A DNA stretch of 18,409 nt. It comes from an uncultured bacterium (GTDB taxonomy: Bacteria > Desulfobacterota > Desulfovibrionia > Desulfovibrionales > Desulfovibrionaceae). Positions within the stretch are counted from its first letter, which is position 1, and every line of letters starts with the position of its first letter. The notes under the pieces were generated by a model. That model was not told the origin of the DNA and ran no database searches. It worked only from the letters and a program-made list of their open reading frames with translations. The DNA is taken from positions 1 to 18,409 of the forward strand of contig CAJMRA010000007.1 in assembly GCA_905215675.1 (NCBI GenBank), in the 5' to 3' direction. Of the stretch, positions 5,993-13,631 are shown in pieces. Both the position numbers and the translations under genes were made by a program.

Positions 5993-7951
5993 ATGGCTCC
6001 CGTTATCATCGCAAGGAATCTGTACAAGTGCTATGCCGGTTTCTCGCCGGTATTGCGAGGCGTGAACATCGAGGTCGAACCGGGCGAACTTGTGGCCATC
6101 ATGGGGCCGTCGGGGTGCGGCAAGTCCACCATGCTGCACGTGCTGGGCATGCTGCACGCTCCCGATTCGGGAACGCTGGAGATTCTCGGGACCGACGTCC
6201 TGAAGCTCAACCGGGAACAGACGGCGGCCTTTCGCCGCGGCAACATGGGCTTCGTCATGCAGGCCAGCAATCTGTTCGATCATTCGACGGTCTTTGAAAA
6301 TGTCGAATTCCCGTTGATCTATGAGCGCGTGCCCCCCGCGGAACGCTGGGAGCGCGTGATCCGGGCGCTGGAACTGGTGCGCCTCTCGGCGCGCGTGCAT
6401 TACCGCAGCAACCGCCTTTCCGGCGGCGAGCAGCAGCGCGTGGCCATTGCCCGCGCCATGGTCAACAATCCGCGTATTCTTCTGGCCGACGAACCGACCG
6501 GCGCTCTGGACGCCCGTACCAGCCGCGTGGTCATGGACAACTTCCGCACGCTCTGCCATTCCGGCGGCGTGGCCATGATCATGGTGACGCACGACCCCAA
6601 GATGGCCGAATTCTGCGACAGCGTGTATACGCTGGATGACGGCATTCTCAACTGCCGCAAGCGCGAACTGCCCGAAGTGTCGCGTCACGGCGGCCGCAAC
6701 CTGCTTGCCGCGCCGGAGCCCGTGCTGCGCGGCGCGCTGGTGGCGGAGACGTTTCCCGAGGCCTCGGGATGCGGCATCATGGAAGAGGCGCACCGCATGC
6801 ACGCGGGAGGCCTTCTGTCGCGTATCTATGCGCTTCGGGGACAAAGCCTGTTCGGGGATACGCAATACGCCCTGCCCCTGCCGGTGCGGCGTATCGGCAA
6901 GGCGCACGCCCCGCAGGTCCTCGGCAGCCTGTTCCGGCATATCAAGGGATCGCCCCATACCCTGTGGCAGCTCTGGCGCGTCATGCCGTCGCCCCCCGGC
7001 ATCTTCGGGGCGCTGCGGAAATTGTGGGACGCCGGTTGCGGCGCGCTGCTGGCGCGCTGGTGCCTGGAGGAGGGGATTCAGTTCCTGTACGCCGTGGGGG
7101 CGCAGCGCCCGGCAACGGCCGTCTGGGCGGCTTCGCGGCTGCTCAATCTTCCCTTTGCCTTTACCGTGCGTCAGGATGACTTGCGGCATTTCGGCAACGA
7201 CTGGGTGCGCAAGGCCGCTGATGCCGCCTTTGTGCGCTGCGATACGCGGGAAAGCCTGGAACGTCTGCGGGAGCTTCTGCCCACGGTGCCGCAGGATCGG
7301 CTTGTGCTGCTGTACACGCCGCTGACCCTGACGCCGCCGGATGACGACGCCGTCATGCCCCCGCCTCCCGGGCCGCAGCCCCTGCATATTCTGGCGGCCG
7401 GAACCTTGTGCCGCCGCAAGGGCTATGACGTGTTGCTGCGGGCCTGCGCCCTGCTCAAGGCGCGCAAGGTCGATGTGGACGTGACCATTGCCGGGACGGG
7501 GCCGCTGCTGCGTCGTCTGCGCTGGCTGGCGTTCCGCCTCGGGCTGCGCAAGCGCGTGTCGTTTCTGAAGCAGGTCCCGCATGATTCCATGGGGAATCTG
7601 TATCGGGCGTCCGACGTGTTCGTGGCTCCCGGCATCACCCGGCGTTCCGGCGAAAGCGACGGTCTCCCTTCCGCCCTGACGGAAGCCATGGCCTTTGCCC
7701 TGCCGGTCGTGGCAAGCGACCTGCCCGGGCAGCTGGAAGTGGTGGAGGACGGCAAGAGCGGTCTTGTGGTGCCGCAGGGCAATGCCGCGGCGCTGGCGGA
7801 CGCGCTGGAACGTCTGGCCCGTTCGCCGGAGGAGCGGAAGCGTCTCGGCAAGGAGGCCTGGCGCAGGGTGCGCGCCGTGCTGGATGTGGATCATGCCGAG
7901 GAACGGCTGGTCGCGCTGTTCGACAAGGCCTTCAAGGCCGAATGTCGTTAG
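5993..7951 (+). CDS. Fusion of MacB/LolD-type ABC ATPase with a GT4 glycosyltransferase
   Basis: This 652-residue open frame encodes two complete enzymes. Residues 1-225 are an ABC ATPase: Walker A GPSGCGKST (38-46), Q-loop Q90, signature LSGGEQ (142-147), Walker B ILLADEP (162-168) and switch H200, closest in style to MacB/LolD. After a linker (about 226-245), residues 246-645 form a GT4 enzyme. Its N-terminal strand is ALVAETFPEAS, its C-terminal domain starts at LHILAAGTLCRRKGYD (464-479), and GESDGLPSALTEAM carries D556 and E564 in the D/E-x7-E position. The frame is uninterrupted, and both halves keep their key motifs, so this is not a degraded junction. The start at 5993 uses the AGG overlapping the stop of the permease gene. 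Such ATPases are normally free-standing or fused to the permease, which makes this architecture unusual. The coupling of sugar transfer to export is inference. Confidence 0.9.
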   Translation: MAPVIIARNLYKCYAGFSPVLRGVNIEVEPGELVAIMGPSGCGKSTMLHVLGMLHAPDSGTLEILGTDVLKLNREQTAAFRRGNMGFVMQASNLFDHSTVFENVEFPLIYERVPPAERWERVIRALELVRLSARVHYRSNRLSGGEQQRVAIARAMVNNPRILLADEPTGALDARTSRVVMDNFRTLCHSGGVAMIMVTHDPKMAEFCDSVYTLDDGILNCRKRELPEVSRHGGRNLLAAPEPVLRGALVAETFPEASGCGIMEEAHRMHAGGLLSRIYALRGQSLFGDTQYALPLPVRRIGKAHAPQVLGSLFRHIKGSPHTLWQLWRVMPSPPGIFGALRKLWDAGCGALLARWCLEEGIQFLYAVGAQRPATAVWAASRLLNLPFAFTVRQDDLRHFGNDWVRKAADAAFVRCDTRESLERLRELLPTVPQDRLVLLYTPLTLTPPDDDAVMPPPPGPQPLHILAAGTLCRRKGYDVLLRACALLKARKVDVDVTIAGTGPLLRRLRWLAFRLGLRKRVSFLKQVPHDSMGNLYRASDVFVAPGITRRSGESDGLPSALTEAMAFALPVVASDLPGQLEVVEDGKSGLVVPQGNAAALADALERLARSPEERKRLGKEAWRRVRAVLDVDHAEERLVALFDKAFKAECR

Positions 7952-7977
7952 GGTGTGTTAATATTAAATCGTTCTTC

Positions 7978-8064
7978 TGGGGGGAAGGAAACCCCCTTGG
8001 CTAGCGCACAAGTGGGTTTCCTTCCCCCCAGGCCCCCCATCCTTCCCCCAACGCGCTTTTTCAG
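7978..8064 (+). terminator. Strong inverted repeat plus terminator-like repeat after the fusion gene
   Basis: A perfect 17-bp inverted repeat (7978-7994 with 8014-8030, 19-base loop) starts 26 bases after the fusion-gene stop. It is followed by the 26-base element at 8039-8064, which ends GCGCTTTTTCAG. The left arm GGGGGAAGG (7980-7988) can pair with either 8021-8029 or 8041-8049, so two alternative hairpins exist, the second leading into the T-run. This fits an intrinsic terminator for the rightward glycan block. The 8039-8064 element is repeated, inverted and identical, at 18383-18408. Confidence 0.7.
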
Positions 8065-8101
8065 GGGGGCACAGGCCATGGAGGCAGGAATTTTTCAAAG
8101 G

Positions 8102-9376
8102 TTAGAGCGAAACGCTCTCCCTTTCCTTTTTCAGGGCTTCGCCGAACGCCTGAAGGGCGTCGGGGAACGGGGAAAGAACGCGTTCGAGAACGCCCTGGGC
8201 GTAGGAAATGGCCATGCCGTAATTGGTCATGGGAATGCCGCGAGCGCGGGCGTCATGCTGGCGGCGCAGCATTTGACGCCGGGTAAGCGTACACGCGCCG
8301 CAGTGGATGACAAGTTTCGGGCGGGGGTCGTCGTCGCTTTCCGCATTCTTGCCGGCCAGCATCCGCGTCGTGACCGGTCCGCCCGCGATTTTTGCCAGAA
8401 GGCGGGGGAGCTTGACCCGGCCGATATCGTCCTTTTGCGGATGATGGGAGCAGGCCTCCCGCAGCTCGACAACGTCGCCGGGACGGAGATGGGAAAGCGC
8501 GGCCGCTCCCTGCGCCAGCTGCGTCAGATTGCCTCTGGCGCGGGCCATGAGCAGGGAAAAGGTCGTCAGGGGCTGGGAGGGCGGCAGTTCCCGCGCCGCA
8601 ACATGCACCACCTGCGAATCGCAGACCGCCAGATCCGGGCGACGGGAGAGGGCGGCGAGCGCCGGGGCTATTTCCTTTTCCGTTGCCGTAAGCGCGAGCT
8701 TGCGGCCGTCCAGGCAGTCGCGGAGGCACTGGGCCTGCGGCAGGATGAGACGGCCTTTCGGCGCGCCGGAATCCACCGGCACGATAAAGAGGACGAGGCC
8801 GTTTTCCGGCAGCAGATCATGCAGCAGGGGCGGCGGCGTGTCCTGCGCGCCGGGAGCGAGGCGGACCAGCAGTTCCCGCAGGGCCGCGAGACCTTCGCCC
8901 GTGACTGTGGAAACGTCCGCCACGGGAATGTTGCCGGGAAGATCGCCGGGGCGCTCCGCCAGGGACGCGGCATCATGGAGATCGCACTTGGTGCGCACCA
9001 CGGCAAAGGGAATGCCCTCGTCCGCAAGCAGCCGGAGCAGACGGCGCTCGAAGTCGCTCCAGCTGTTCCCCTCCGTAATCAGCAGCGCCACATCCACATC
9101 CCGGAGGGCGCGCAGACTGCGCTCGGCGCGTTGCCGCCCGAGCTGGCCCTCGTCGTCCACTCCGGCGGTATCAATCAGGACGACGGGGCCGAGCGGGGCC
9201 ATTTCCATGGTTTTTTCCACGGGATCGGTCGTGGAGCCCGGAACAGGGGATACGATGGCCGCCGGTTGTCCGGCAAGGGCGTTCAGCAGGGACGACTTGC
9301 CCGCGTTGCGCCTGCCGAACAGGCCGATATGAAGGCGGGATGCCTTCGGGGACGCTTCAAGGCCTTGCATGTTCAT
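8102..9376 (-). CDS. hydF: [FeFe]-hydrogenase H-cluster maturation GTPase HydF
   Basis: HydF is the scaffold on which the 2Fe subcluster is completed before transfer to apo-hydrogenase. The roughly 424-residue protein starts with a GTPase domain: P-loop GRRNAGKSS (21-29), switch residues GSTTDP, DTAG (69-72) and TKCD (129-132). A dimerisation region and a C-terminal cluster-binding domain follow, with cysteines in EACSHHP (about 308) and VIHCGACTLTR (about 358 and 361), the usual HydF cluster ligands. AGAGGA upstream of the ATG at 9376 supports that start, and the ATG overlaps the hydE stop in an ATGA junction. The last codons and stop (8102-8118) fall in an AGCGTTTC-type repeat, so the C terminus appears to be partly written by that repeat. 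Confidence 0.97.
   Translation of the reverse strand: MNMQGLEASPKASRLHIGLFGRRNAGKSSLLNALAGQPAAIVSPVPGSTTDPVEKTMEMAPLGPVVLIDTAGVDDEGQLGRQRAERSLRALRDVDVALLITEGNSWSDFERRLLRLLADEGIPFAVVRTKCDLHDAASLAERPGDLPGNIPVADVSTVTGEGLAALRELLVRLAPGAQDTPPPLLHDLLPENGLVLFIVPVDSGAPKGRLILPQAQCLRDCLDGRKLALTATEKEIAPALAALSRRPDLAVCDSQVVHVAARELPPSQPLTTFSLLMARARGNLTQLAQGAAALSHLRPGDVVELREACSHHPQKDDIGRVKLPRLLAKIAGGPVTTRMLAGKNAESDDDPRPKLVIHCGACTLTRRQMLRRQHDARARGIPMTNYGMAISYAQGVLERVLSPFPDALQAFGEALKKERESVSL
8104..8118. repeat. Short AGCGTTTC-family hairpin at the hydF 3' end
   Basis: AGAGCG and CGCTCT flank a three-base loop. On the minus strand the element encodes the final hydF codons and runs into the TAA stop. It is shorter than the 14-17 bp hairpins elsewhere in this family, and no T-run follows directly. 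Confidence 0.5.
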
Positions 9377-10359
9377 TGCGGTTCCTCTGGATCTGTTTGC
9401 CGCTGTCCGCCCGGCGGCAGGGCATGAAGAAAACCGGCGTCTTCAATGGCGCGGCGGACGGCGTTCATGTCCACGCGCGCCTTGCCGTCATAAATTCGGT
9501 AGGATTTTTGTCGCAGGGGGGGCGTAAAGGACGGCATGAGCACATTCCCTCCGGCCTCCAGCCCGGCCCGTTGACCCTGCGCGGGATCAAGCGTGGCAAG
9601 GGCCGTTGTGGCGGGCATGTTGAGCCGGGGAATCGTCAGACGCAGAACGGCCATGGCCCGCAGCGTCAGCGGGATGGAACCGTGGGGCGCGTGCGCCAGC
9701 GGCGTCGCGCCCTGCGGAATGAACGGGCCGACGCCGCACATGGCCGCGTTCATGTCGCGCGTCAGCAGGATGTCGTCGATCAGCGTTTTCGGCTCCTGTC
9801 CCGGAACGCCGACCAGAAAACCGGTACCCAGCTCATAGCCGAGTTCCGCCAGCGCTTCCTGCGCCAGCCGTCGACGGGCCAGCGTATACCCGGGGTGCAG
9901 GGCGGCATAGAGACGGGGATCGGCGGTTTCATGCCTGATCAGGAAACGATCGGCGCCCGCCGCCTTCCAGAGGGCGTACCAGTCGCGCGGCTGCTCGCCG
10001 ACGCTCAGGGTGATGGGCAGCCCCGTAGCGCTCTTGACGGCGGCAATAATACGCGCCAGCCAGTCCGGCGATCGGTTCGTTTCCCCTGATTGCAGCACGA
10101 TGGTATCCGCGCCCGCGGCGGCGGCCTCGCGGGCGGCGGCGAGGATTTCCCGGGGTTTCAGGCAGTAGCGGCGGATGGTGCGGTTTGCGCTCTGCAAGCC
10201 GCAATAGCGGCAGTTGCGGCGGCAGACGTTGGAAAATTCGATGAGGCCGCGCACGAAGACGCGATTGCCCACGGCGTCGCGACACGCCTGCCGCGCCGCG
10301 TCTTTCAGTTCCGGCCACGGCGTGCGAAACAGGAGTTCCTTCACTTCCGCGCGTGTCAT
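9373..10359 (-). CDS. hydE: [FeFe]-hydrogenase maturation radical SAM protein HydE
   Basis: HydE is a radical SAM enzyme that works with HydG and HydF to make the dithiomethylamine-bridged 2Fe subcluster; it acts on a HydG-derived cysteine-bound Fe(CO)2CN synthon. The 328-residue protein has the C-x3-C-x2-C triad in NVCRRNCRYCG (C46, C50, C53), then the TIM-barrel signatures VLQSGE and ITLSVGEQ, and the HETADPRLYAALHP segment characteristic of HydE/BioB-like enzymes. No C-terminal cysteine group is present, so the accessory second [4Fe-4S] cluster found in some HydE proteins is probably missing. GAGG eight bases before the ATG supports the start. The gene is 321 bp from the hydrogenase upstream and overlaps hydF downstream. 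Confidence 0.96.
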   Translation of the reverse strand: MTRAEVKELLFRTPWPELKDAARQACRDAVGNRVFVRGLIEFSNVCRRNCRYCGLQSANRTIRRYCLKPREILAAAREAAAAGADTIVLQSGETNRSPDWLARIIAAVKSATGLPITLSVGEQPRDWYALWKAAGADRFLIRHETADPRLYAALHPGYTLARRRLAQEALAELGYELGTGFLVGVPGQEPKTLIDDILLTRDMNAAMCGVGPFIPQGATPLAHAPHGSIPLTLRAMAVLRLTIPRLNMPATTALATLDPAQGQRAGLEAGGNVLMPSFTPPLRQKSYRIYDGKARVDMNAVRRAIEDAGFLHALPPGGQRQTDPEEPQ

Positions 10360-10536
10360 GCTGCGTGCCTCATGCGTGCGTCGTTGTCTCTCCGTGGCGG
10401 CGGGACCGCAGGGAAACCGTCTTTCCGTCTTTCCGCATGGCGCGGCGCCTGTCGGGAAAGAGGGGGGAGGGCGACGGGCGTCCTCCCCCGTTTGTTTGCG
10501 TGTACCGGGGGGGGCGGGATGACGAGTCCCGGCCCT
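10360..10536. other. Non-coding gap between the hydrogenase and hydE genes
   Basis: With the repeats to its right, this makes a 321-bp gap inside the hydrogenase cluster. No convincing reading frame or promoter is seen. A GGGGGAGG/CCTCCCCC hairpin (10463-10470 with 10482-10489, 11-base loop) is followed on the plus strand by a T-rich stretch and on the minus strand by CTCTTTCC; either way it is a weak terminator candidate that could lower hydE-hydF expression relative to the hydrogenase. Confidence 0.45.
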
Positions 10537-10643
10537 GGAGCATTTTCAGTGTGAAACGCTATGCGTTTCAAACCATACGGCCTGTCGTTTCGCGGAAAAC
10601 GCGCAGTTTTTCCGCTCACTTCGGGCCGGGCGGCGCTGTGCCG
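10537..10643 (+). repeat. Composite intergenic repeat, copy A
   Basis: About 107 bases align with 14446-14550 at roughly 85% identity by eye. Both contain the GCGTTTCAAACCATACGGCC core, a GTTTCGCGGAAA segment, and TTCGGGCCGGGCGGC. Internal palindromes are GAAACGCTATGCGTTTC (10552-10568) and the GTTTCGCGGAAAAC segment. An AGCGTTTC hairpin follows at 10651-10679. Confidence 0.75.
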
Positions 10644-10650
10644 CCGCCGC

Positions 10651-10679
10651 GCGTTTCATCTTTTTCAAAGTTGAAACGC
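10651..10679 (-). terminator. Hairpin after the hydrogenase gene (AGCGTTTC family)
   Basis: A 13-bp stem with one mismatch (10651-10663 with 10667-10679) closes a three-base loop. On the minus strand it starts within a few bases of the hydrogenase TAG stop. No clear T-run follows, so it may act as an mRNA 3'-end stabiliser or partial terminator rather than a full stop. Confidence 0.5.
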
Positions 10680-10680
10680 T

Positions 10681-12117
10681 CTAGACCTTTCCGGTTTTGG
10701 AGAAGTTCTCCACGGCGCGGGCGGCCTTTTTCGAAGGGGCCATGACGCCCGCGCCGCCGACGCAGCCGCCTTCGCAGGTCATGACTTCCACCAGATTGCC
10801 GGGACATTCGCCGGAGGCGTACTGCTTCAGCTGACGAAGACCCTTGAGGGAAAGGCCGTTGATGTACAGGGGTTTCACTTCGCAGCGATCGCCCACCAGC
10901 TTCTTCACGGCGGCGGCCACGCCCCCGGAAACGGCATAGCCGCGCCCTTCGCCGGACGCCCCGCCCAGAGGGGCTTCCGCGCATTCGGCGACATTGATGC
11001 CGCGGGCGCTGAAGAGCGCGCCCACCTCCTCGAACGTCAGGACATAATCCACCAGATCGTCGCGCAGACCTTCCTGGCGCTTGGCCACGCAGGGACCGAT
11101 GAAGACCGTGATCGTCTTCTCGTGCCGTTCGCGGGCGATGACGGCGGCATAGTGCATGGGCGTCGGCGTTTCGGAGACGAAGGGCAGGAGTTCGGGCGCG
11201 TGACGGCGCACGGCCTCCACATAGGCCGGGCAGCAGGACGTTGTCATGAACTTGTCGCCCCGCGCCATGCGTTCCACGAATTCGTCGGCTTCGTGCTGCG
11301 AGGTCCGGTCGGCGCCTTCGGCCACTTCGATGACGTCGGAAAAGCCCAGTTCGCGCAACGCCGCGGCGATGCGTCCCGGGCCGCCTTCGTACTGGCCCAC
11401 AATGGCGGGAGCCACCAGCGCGGTCACGTGCGCGCCTTCCTTGACGGCGCGAAGGACTTCCAGCACCTCGCGCCGCTCGATGACGGCCCCGAAGGGACAG
11501 GCCCGCATGCAGCGGCCGCAGCTGGTGCACTTGTCGAAGTCGATGATGGCGCGGCCTTCCTCGCCCTTGTGAATGGCCTGCACGGGGCAGGCGGCCTCGC
11601 AGGGAACATTGAGGTGCACAATGGCCTGATAGGGACAGGATTCCTTGCACAGACCGCAGTTGCGGCAGCGATCGGCGTCGATATAGGAACGTTCGTGCGC
11701 AAAGCTGATGGCGTTGAAGCGGCAGACGCTCTGGCAGGGGCGGGCCACGCAGGCCTGGCAGGCGTCGCTGACGAAATAGCGGGCCTTGAGGCAGCCGTGA
11801 CAGGCGATGTCGCAGACGGTCAGGATGGGCCAGGTGGGCTTTCGGCGTTCAAGGGCCCGCGCGGCATATTCCTTCAGCGGGACGGATTCGTCCCGTTCTT
11901 CCTCAAGCCGGAAACCGAGCGCGCCGATGATGCGTTCGCGGATGACGGCGCGATCCTTGTAGACGCAGCAGCGGGTCGGGGTCTCGGTGCGGGGACGCAT
12001 GAGAAAGGGGATCTTGTCCACGCTTTCTTCCAGCCGTCCTTCCCAGAAGGCGGAGGCGATGTGTTCAAGAACCGTCAGGCGCAAGGCGCTCGTGTTGTTG
12101 AGGGACTTTATGGGCAT
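10681..12117 (-). CDS. Monomeric [FeFe] hydrogenase, group B-like
   Basis: The enzyme catalyses reversible interconversion of protons and H2. The 478-residue protein has a cysteine-rich N-terminal part with several ferredoxin-type clusters: CDIACHGC at 102-109, a group around 120-132, CRNCGLCKESCP at 151-162, CEAACP at 173-178 and CTSCGRCMRACP at 197-208. The H-cluster domain follows. Its motifs are TSCCPAYV (C295 probable proton-relay, C296 ligand), FIGPCVAKR (C343) and EVMTCEGGC (C448, C452). The Gly before the proline in the second motif, where group A enzymes usually have Met, and the CCPAYV variant fit group B. No signal peptide is seen, so it is cytoplasmic. The ATG at 12117 follows AGAGGAGA; an in-frame extension upstream is rejected as low-complexity. 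The partner electron carrier is not encoded nearby except possibly the rubredoxin. Confidence 0.93.
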   Translation of the reverse strand: MPIKSLNNTSALRLTVLEHIASAFWEGRLEESVDKIPFLMRPRTETPTRCCVYKDRAVIRERIIGALGFRLEEERDESVPLKEYAARALERRKPTWPILTVCDIACHGCLKARYFVSDACQACVARPCQSVCRFNAISFAHERSYIDADRCRNCGLCKESCPYQAIVHLNVPCEAACPVQAIHKGEEGRAIIDFDKCTSCGRCMRACPFGAVIERREVLEVLRAVKEGAHVTALVAPAIVGQYEGGPGRIAAALRELGFSDVIEVAEGADRTSQHEADEFVERMARGDKFMTTSCCPAYVEAVRRHAPELLPFVSETPTPMHYAAVIARERHEKTITVFIGPCVAKRQEGLRDDLVDYVLTFEEVGALFSARGINVAECAEAPLGGASGEGRGYAVSGGVAAAVKKLVGDRCEVKPLYINGLSLKGLRQLKQYASGECPGNLVEVMTCEGGCVGGAGVMAPSKKAARAVENFSKTGKV

Positions 12118-12167
12118 ACGCTTCTCCTCTGGCGGGATGGTTCTTCGGTGAAACAGGCGGGCGGACG

Positions 12168-13586
12168 TCAGCAGTAGACGTCGCGCTGTCCGTCGCGGAC
12201 CTTGAGCAGCAGGCGGTCGGAGGTTTGGCGGACGTCGTCGTCCATGTCCTCGAGGCAACGCGCAATGGCGTTTTCGCCCACGGCGCGGGTTGCGGGTGAG
12301 GCATAGTCCAGCAGGTATTCTTCAAAGGTGGACAGGGCGTTGGGCGTGCATTTGCGCCGGATGAGGCCGGGACGGGCCAGATCCATGAAATCCTTGCCCG
12401 TGCGACCCTTGCGGTAGCAGCCGGTGCAGAAGGAGGGAATATAGCCGCGTTCGGCAAGATCGGCGACGACTTCCTCAAGGCCGCGGCAATCGCCCCGGCG
12501 GAACTGGGCGGCATCGAAATCCGTATTGTCGTCGTTTTCGTCGGCGGCCTCGGCGTAGCCGCCGGGACTGGTGCGGCTTCCCGCGGAAATTTGCGAAACG
12601 CCCAGCTCCAGGGCCCGTTGACGCAGGGGCGCGCTTTCGCGCGTGGAAAGGATGATGCCCGTATAGGGCACGGCCAGGCGCAGCACGGCCACGAGCAGCA
12701 GAAAATCGTCGTCGCCCAGCGGATGAGGCGGCCGCAGGGCCATGTCCGAACCGGCGGCGGGTTCCATGCGCGGCACGCTGATGGTGTGGCAGCCGACGCC
12801 GAAGCGCTCTTCCAGATGGGCGATGTGGGAGAGCATGGCCAGCGTTTCAAAGCGCCAGTCGTAAAGGCCGTAAAGCAGTCCCATGCCTACGTCGTCGATC
12901 CCGGCCAGCATGGCCCGGTCGAAGGAGGAGGCCCGCCAGTCGAAATCCCGCTTGGGCCCGGCAAGGTGAACCTCGGCGTAGGTGGGGCGATGGTAGGTTT
13001 CCTGGAAAAGCTGGAAGGTGCCGATATGCCGTTCGCCGAGGCGGCGGAAATCCTCCACGGACAGGGGCGCAAGATTGACGTTGACGCGGCGGATGGACGC
13101 GCCGTTTTCCCGCGCGGCATACACCGTGTCGATGGTTTCCAGCACGTAGTCGATGCCGGAGCCGGGATAGGCCTCCCCGGCCACGAGCAGCAGGCGCTTG
13201 TGCCCCTGCCGCAAAAGGATGCGCGTTTCGGCGTCAATCTCCTGCATGGAAAGGGCGCGGCGACGCACGGCGTTGTTGCGGCGGCGGAACGCGCAGTAGA
13301 GGCATTCGTTGGAACAGAGGCTGGAGAAGTACAGCGGAGCGAACAGCACCACGCGCTTGCCGTAAATGCGCTCCTTGACGCGCGCAGCCGCGAGAAAGAT
13401 GCGCTCCCGGAGTTTGGGATCGCGCACGGCCAGCAGGGCGGCCGCGTCTTCCATGCTCAGTCCGCGCAGCTCTTCGGCCTTGGCCAGCGTCTCCGTCACC
13501 AGCCCGGTATCCTCGATGCCGCGGGCTTCCAGAACGGCCGTTATGTGGTTCTCGTCCAGCCAGACGGCTTTGGTATCCGCATCCAT
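12168..13586 (-). CDS. hydG: [FeFe]-hydrogenase maturation radical SAM tyrosine lyase HydG
   Basis: HydG cleaves tyrosine to make the CO and CN ligands of the hydrogenase 2Fe subcluster. The 472-residue protein shows the radical SAM triad CSNECLYC (C91, C95, C98) in the typical FAPLYFSSLCSNECLYC context, and the C-terminal auxiliary-cluster pair FCTGCYRKGRTG (C387, C390), which distinguishes HydG from the related ThiH. ETYHRPTY (196-203) and GIDDVGMGLLYGLYDWRFE (229-247) are also characteristic. AGAGG precedes the ATG at 13586. It is the first gene of the leftward hydrogenase cluster, 50 bp upstream of the hydrogenase gene, and is driven by the promoter at 13632-13660. Confidence 0.97.
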   Translation of the reverse strand: MDADTKAVWLDENHITAVLEARGIEDTGLVTETLAKAEELRGLSMEDAAALLAVRDPKLRERIFLAAARVKERIYGKRVVLFAPLYFSSLCSNECLYCAFRRRNNAVRRRALSMQEIDAETRILLRQGHKRLLLVAGEAYPGSGIDYVLETIDTVYAARENGASIRRVNVNLAPLSVEDFRRLGERHIGTFQLFQETYHRPTYAEVHLAGPKRDFDWRASSFDRAMLAGIDDVGMGLLYGLYDWRFETLAMLSHIAHLEERFGVGCHTISVPRMEPAAGSDMALRPPHPLGDDDFLLLVAVLRLAVPYTGIILSTRESAPLRQRALELGVSQISAGSRTSPGGYAEAADENDDNTDFDAAQFRRGDCRGLEEVVADLAERGYIPSFCTGCYRKGRTGKDFMDLARPGLIRRKCTPNALSTFEEYLLDYASPATRAVGENAIARCLEDMDDDVRQTSDRLLLKVRDGQRDVYC

Positions 13587-13605
13587 GGCGCAACCTCTGC
13601 TATGA

Positions 13606-13621
13606 TTGTTTGATTAAACAA
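13606..13621. promoter_or_regulatory. Candidate operator at the hydG transcription start
   Basis: TTGTTT and AAACAA form an inverted repeat around a four-base centre, about ten bases downstream of the hydG -10 element, so a bound repressor would cover the start site. It resembles redox-regulator half sites (TTGT/ACAA), but its 16-base span is two bases shorter than the usual Rex site and its arms do not fit FNR (TTGAT) or CRP (TGTGA). The binding protein is unassigned. Confidence 0.5.
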
Positions 13622-13631
13622 TGAATGCTAA

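Noticed and set aside
6660..6740. Possible sequencing frameshift fusing two separate genes (ATPase and GT4)
   Set aside because: The frame is continuous, no stop or second ribosome site is seen at the junction, and the linker length is reasonable for a real fusion.
5831..7894. 687-codon open frame antisense to the ABC-GT fusion
   Set aside because: The translation is rich in H, Q, R and G with no recognisable domain, and lies opposite a frame with complete catalytic motifs. It is a shadow typical of GC-rich DNA.
7955..9427. 490-codon open frame opposite hydF
   Set aside because: Low-complexity translation without motifs; the opposite strand encodes an unmistakable HydF.
12591..13613. 340-codon open frame opposite hydG
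   Set aside because: No recognisable family and lies across the hydG radical SAM coding sequence.
13606..13621. FNR or Rex site
   Set aside because: The half-site spacing is wrong for both (TTGT to ACAA span is 16, Rex uses 18; the FNR TTGAT arms are absent), so only a generic operator is claimed.
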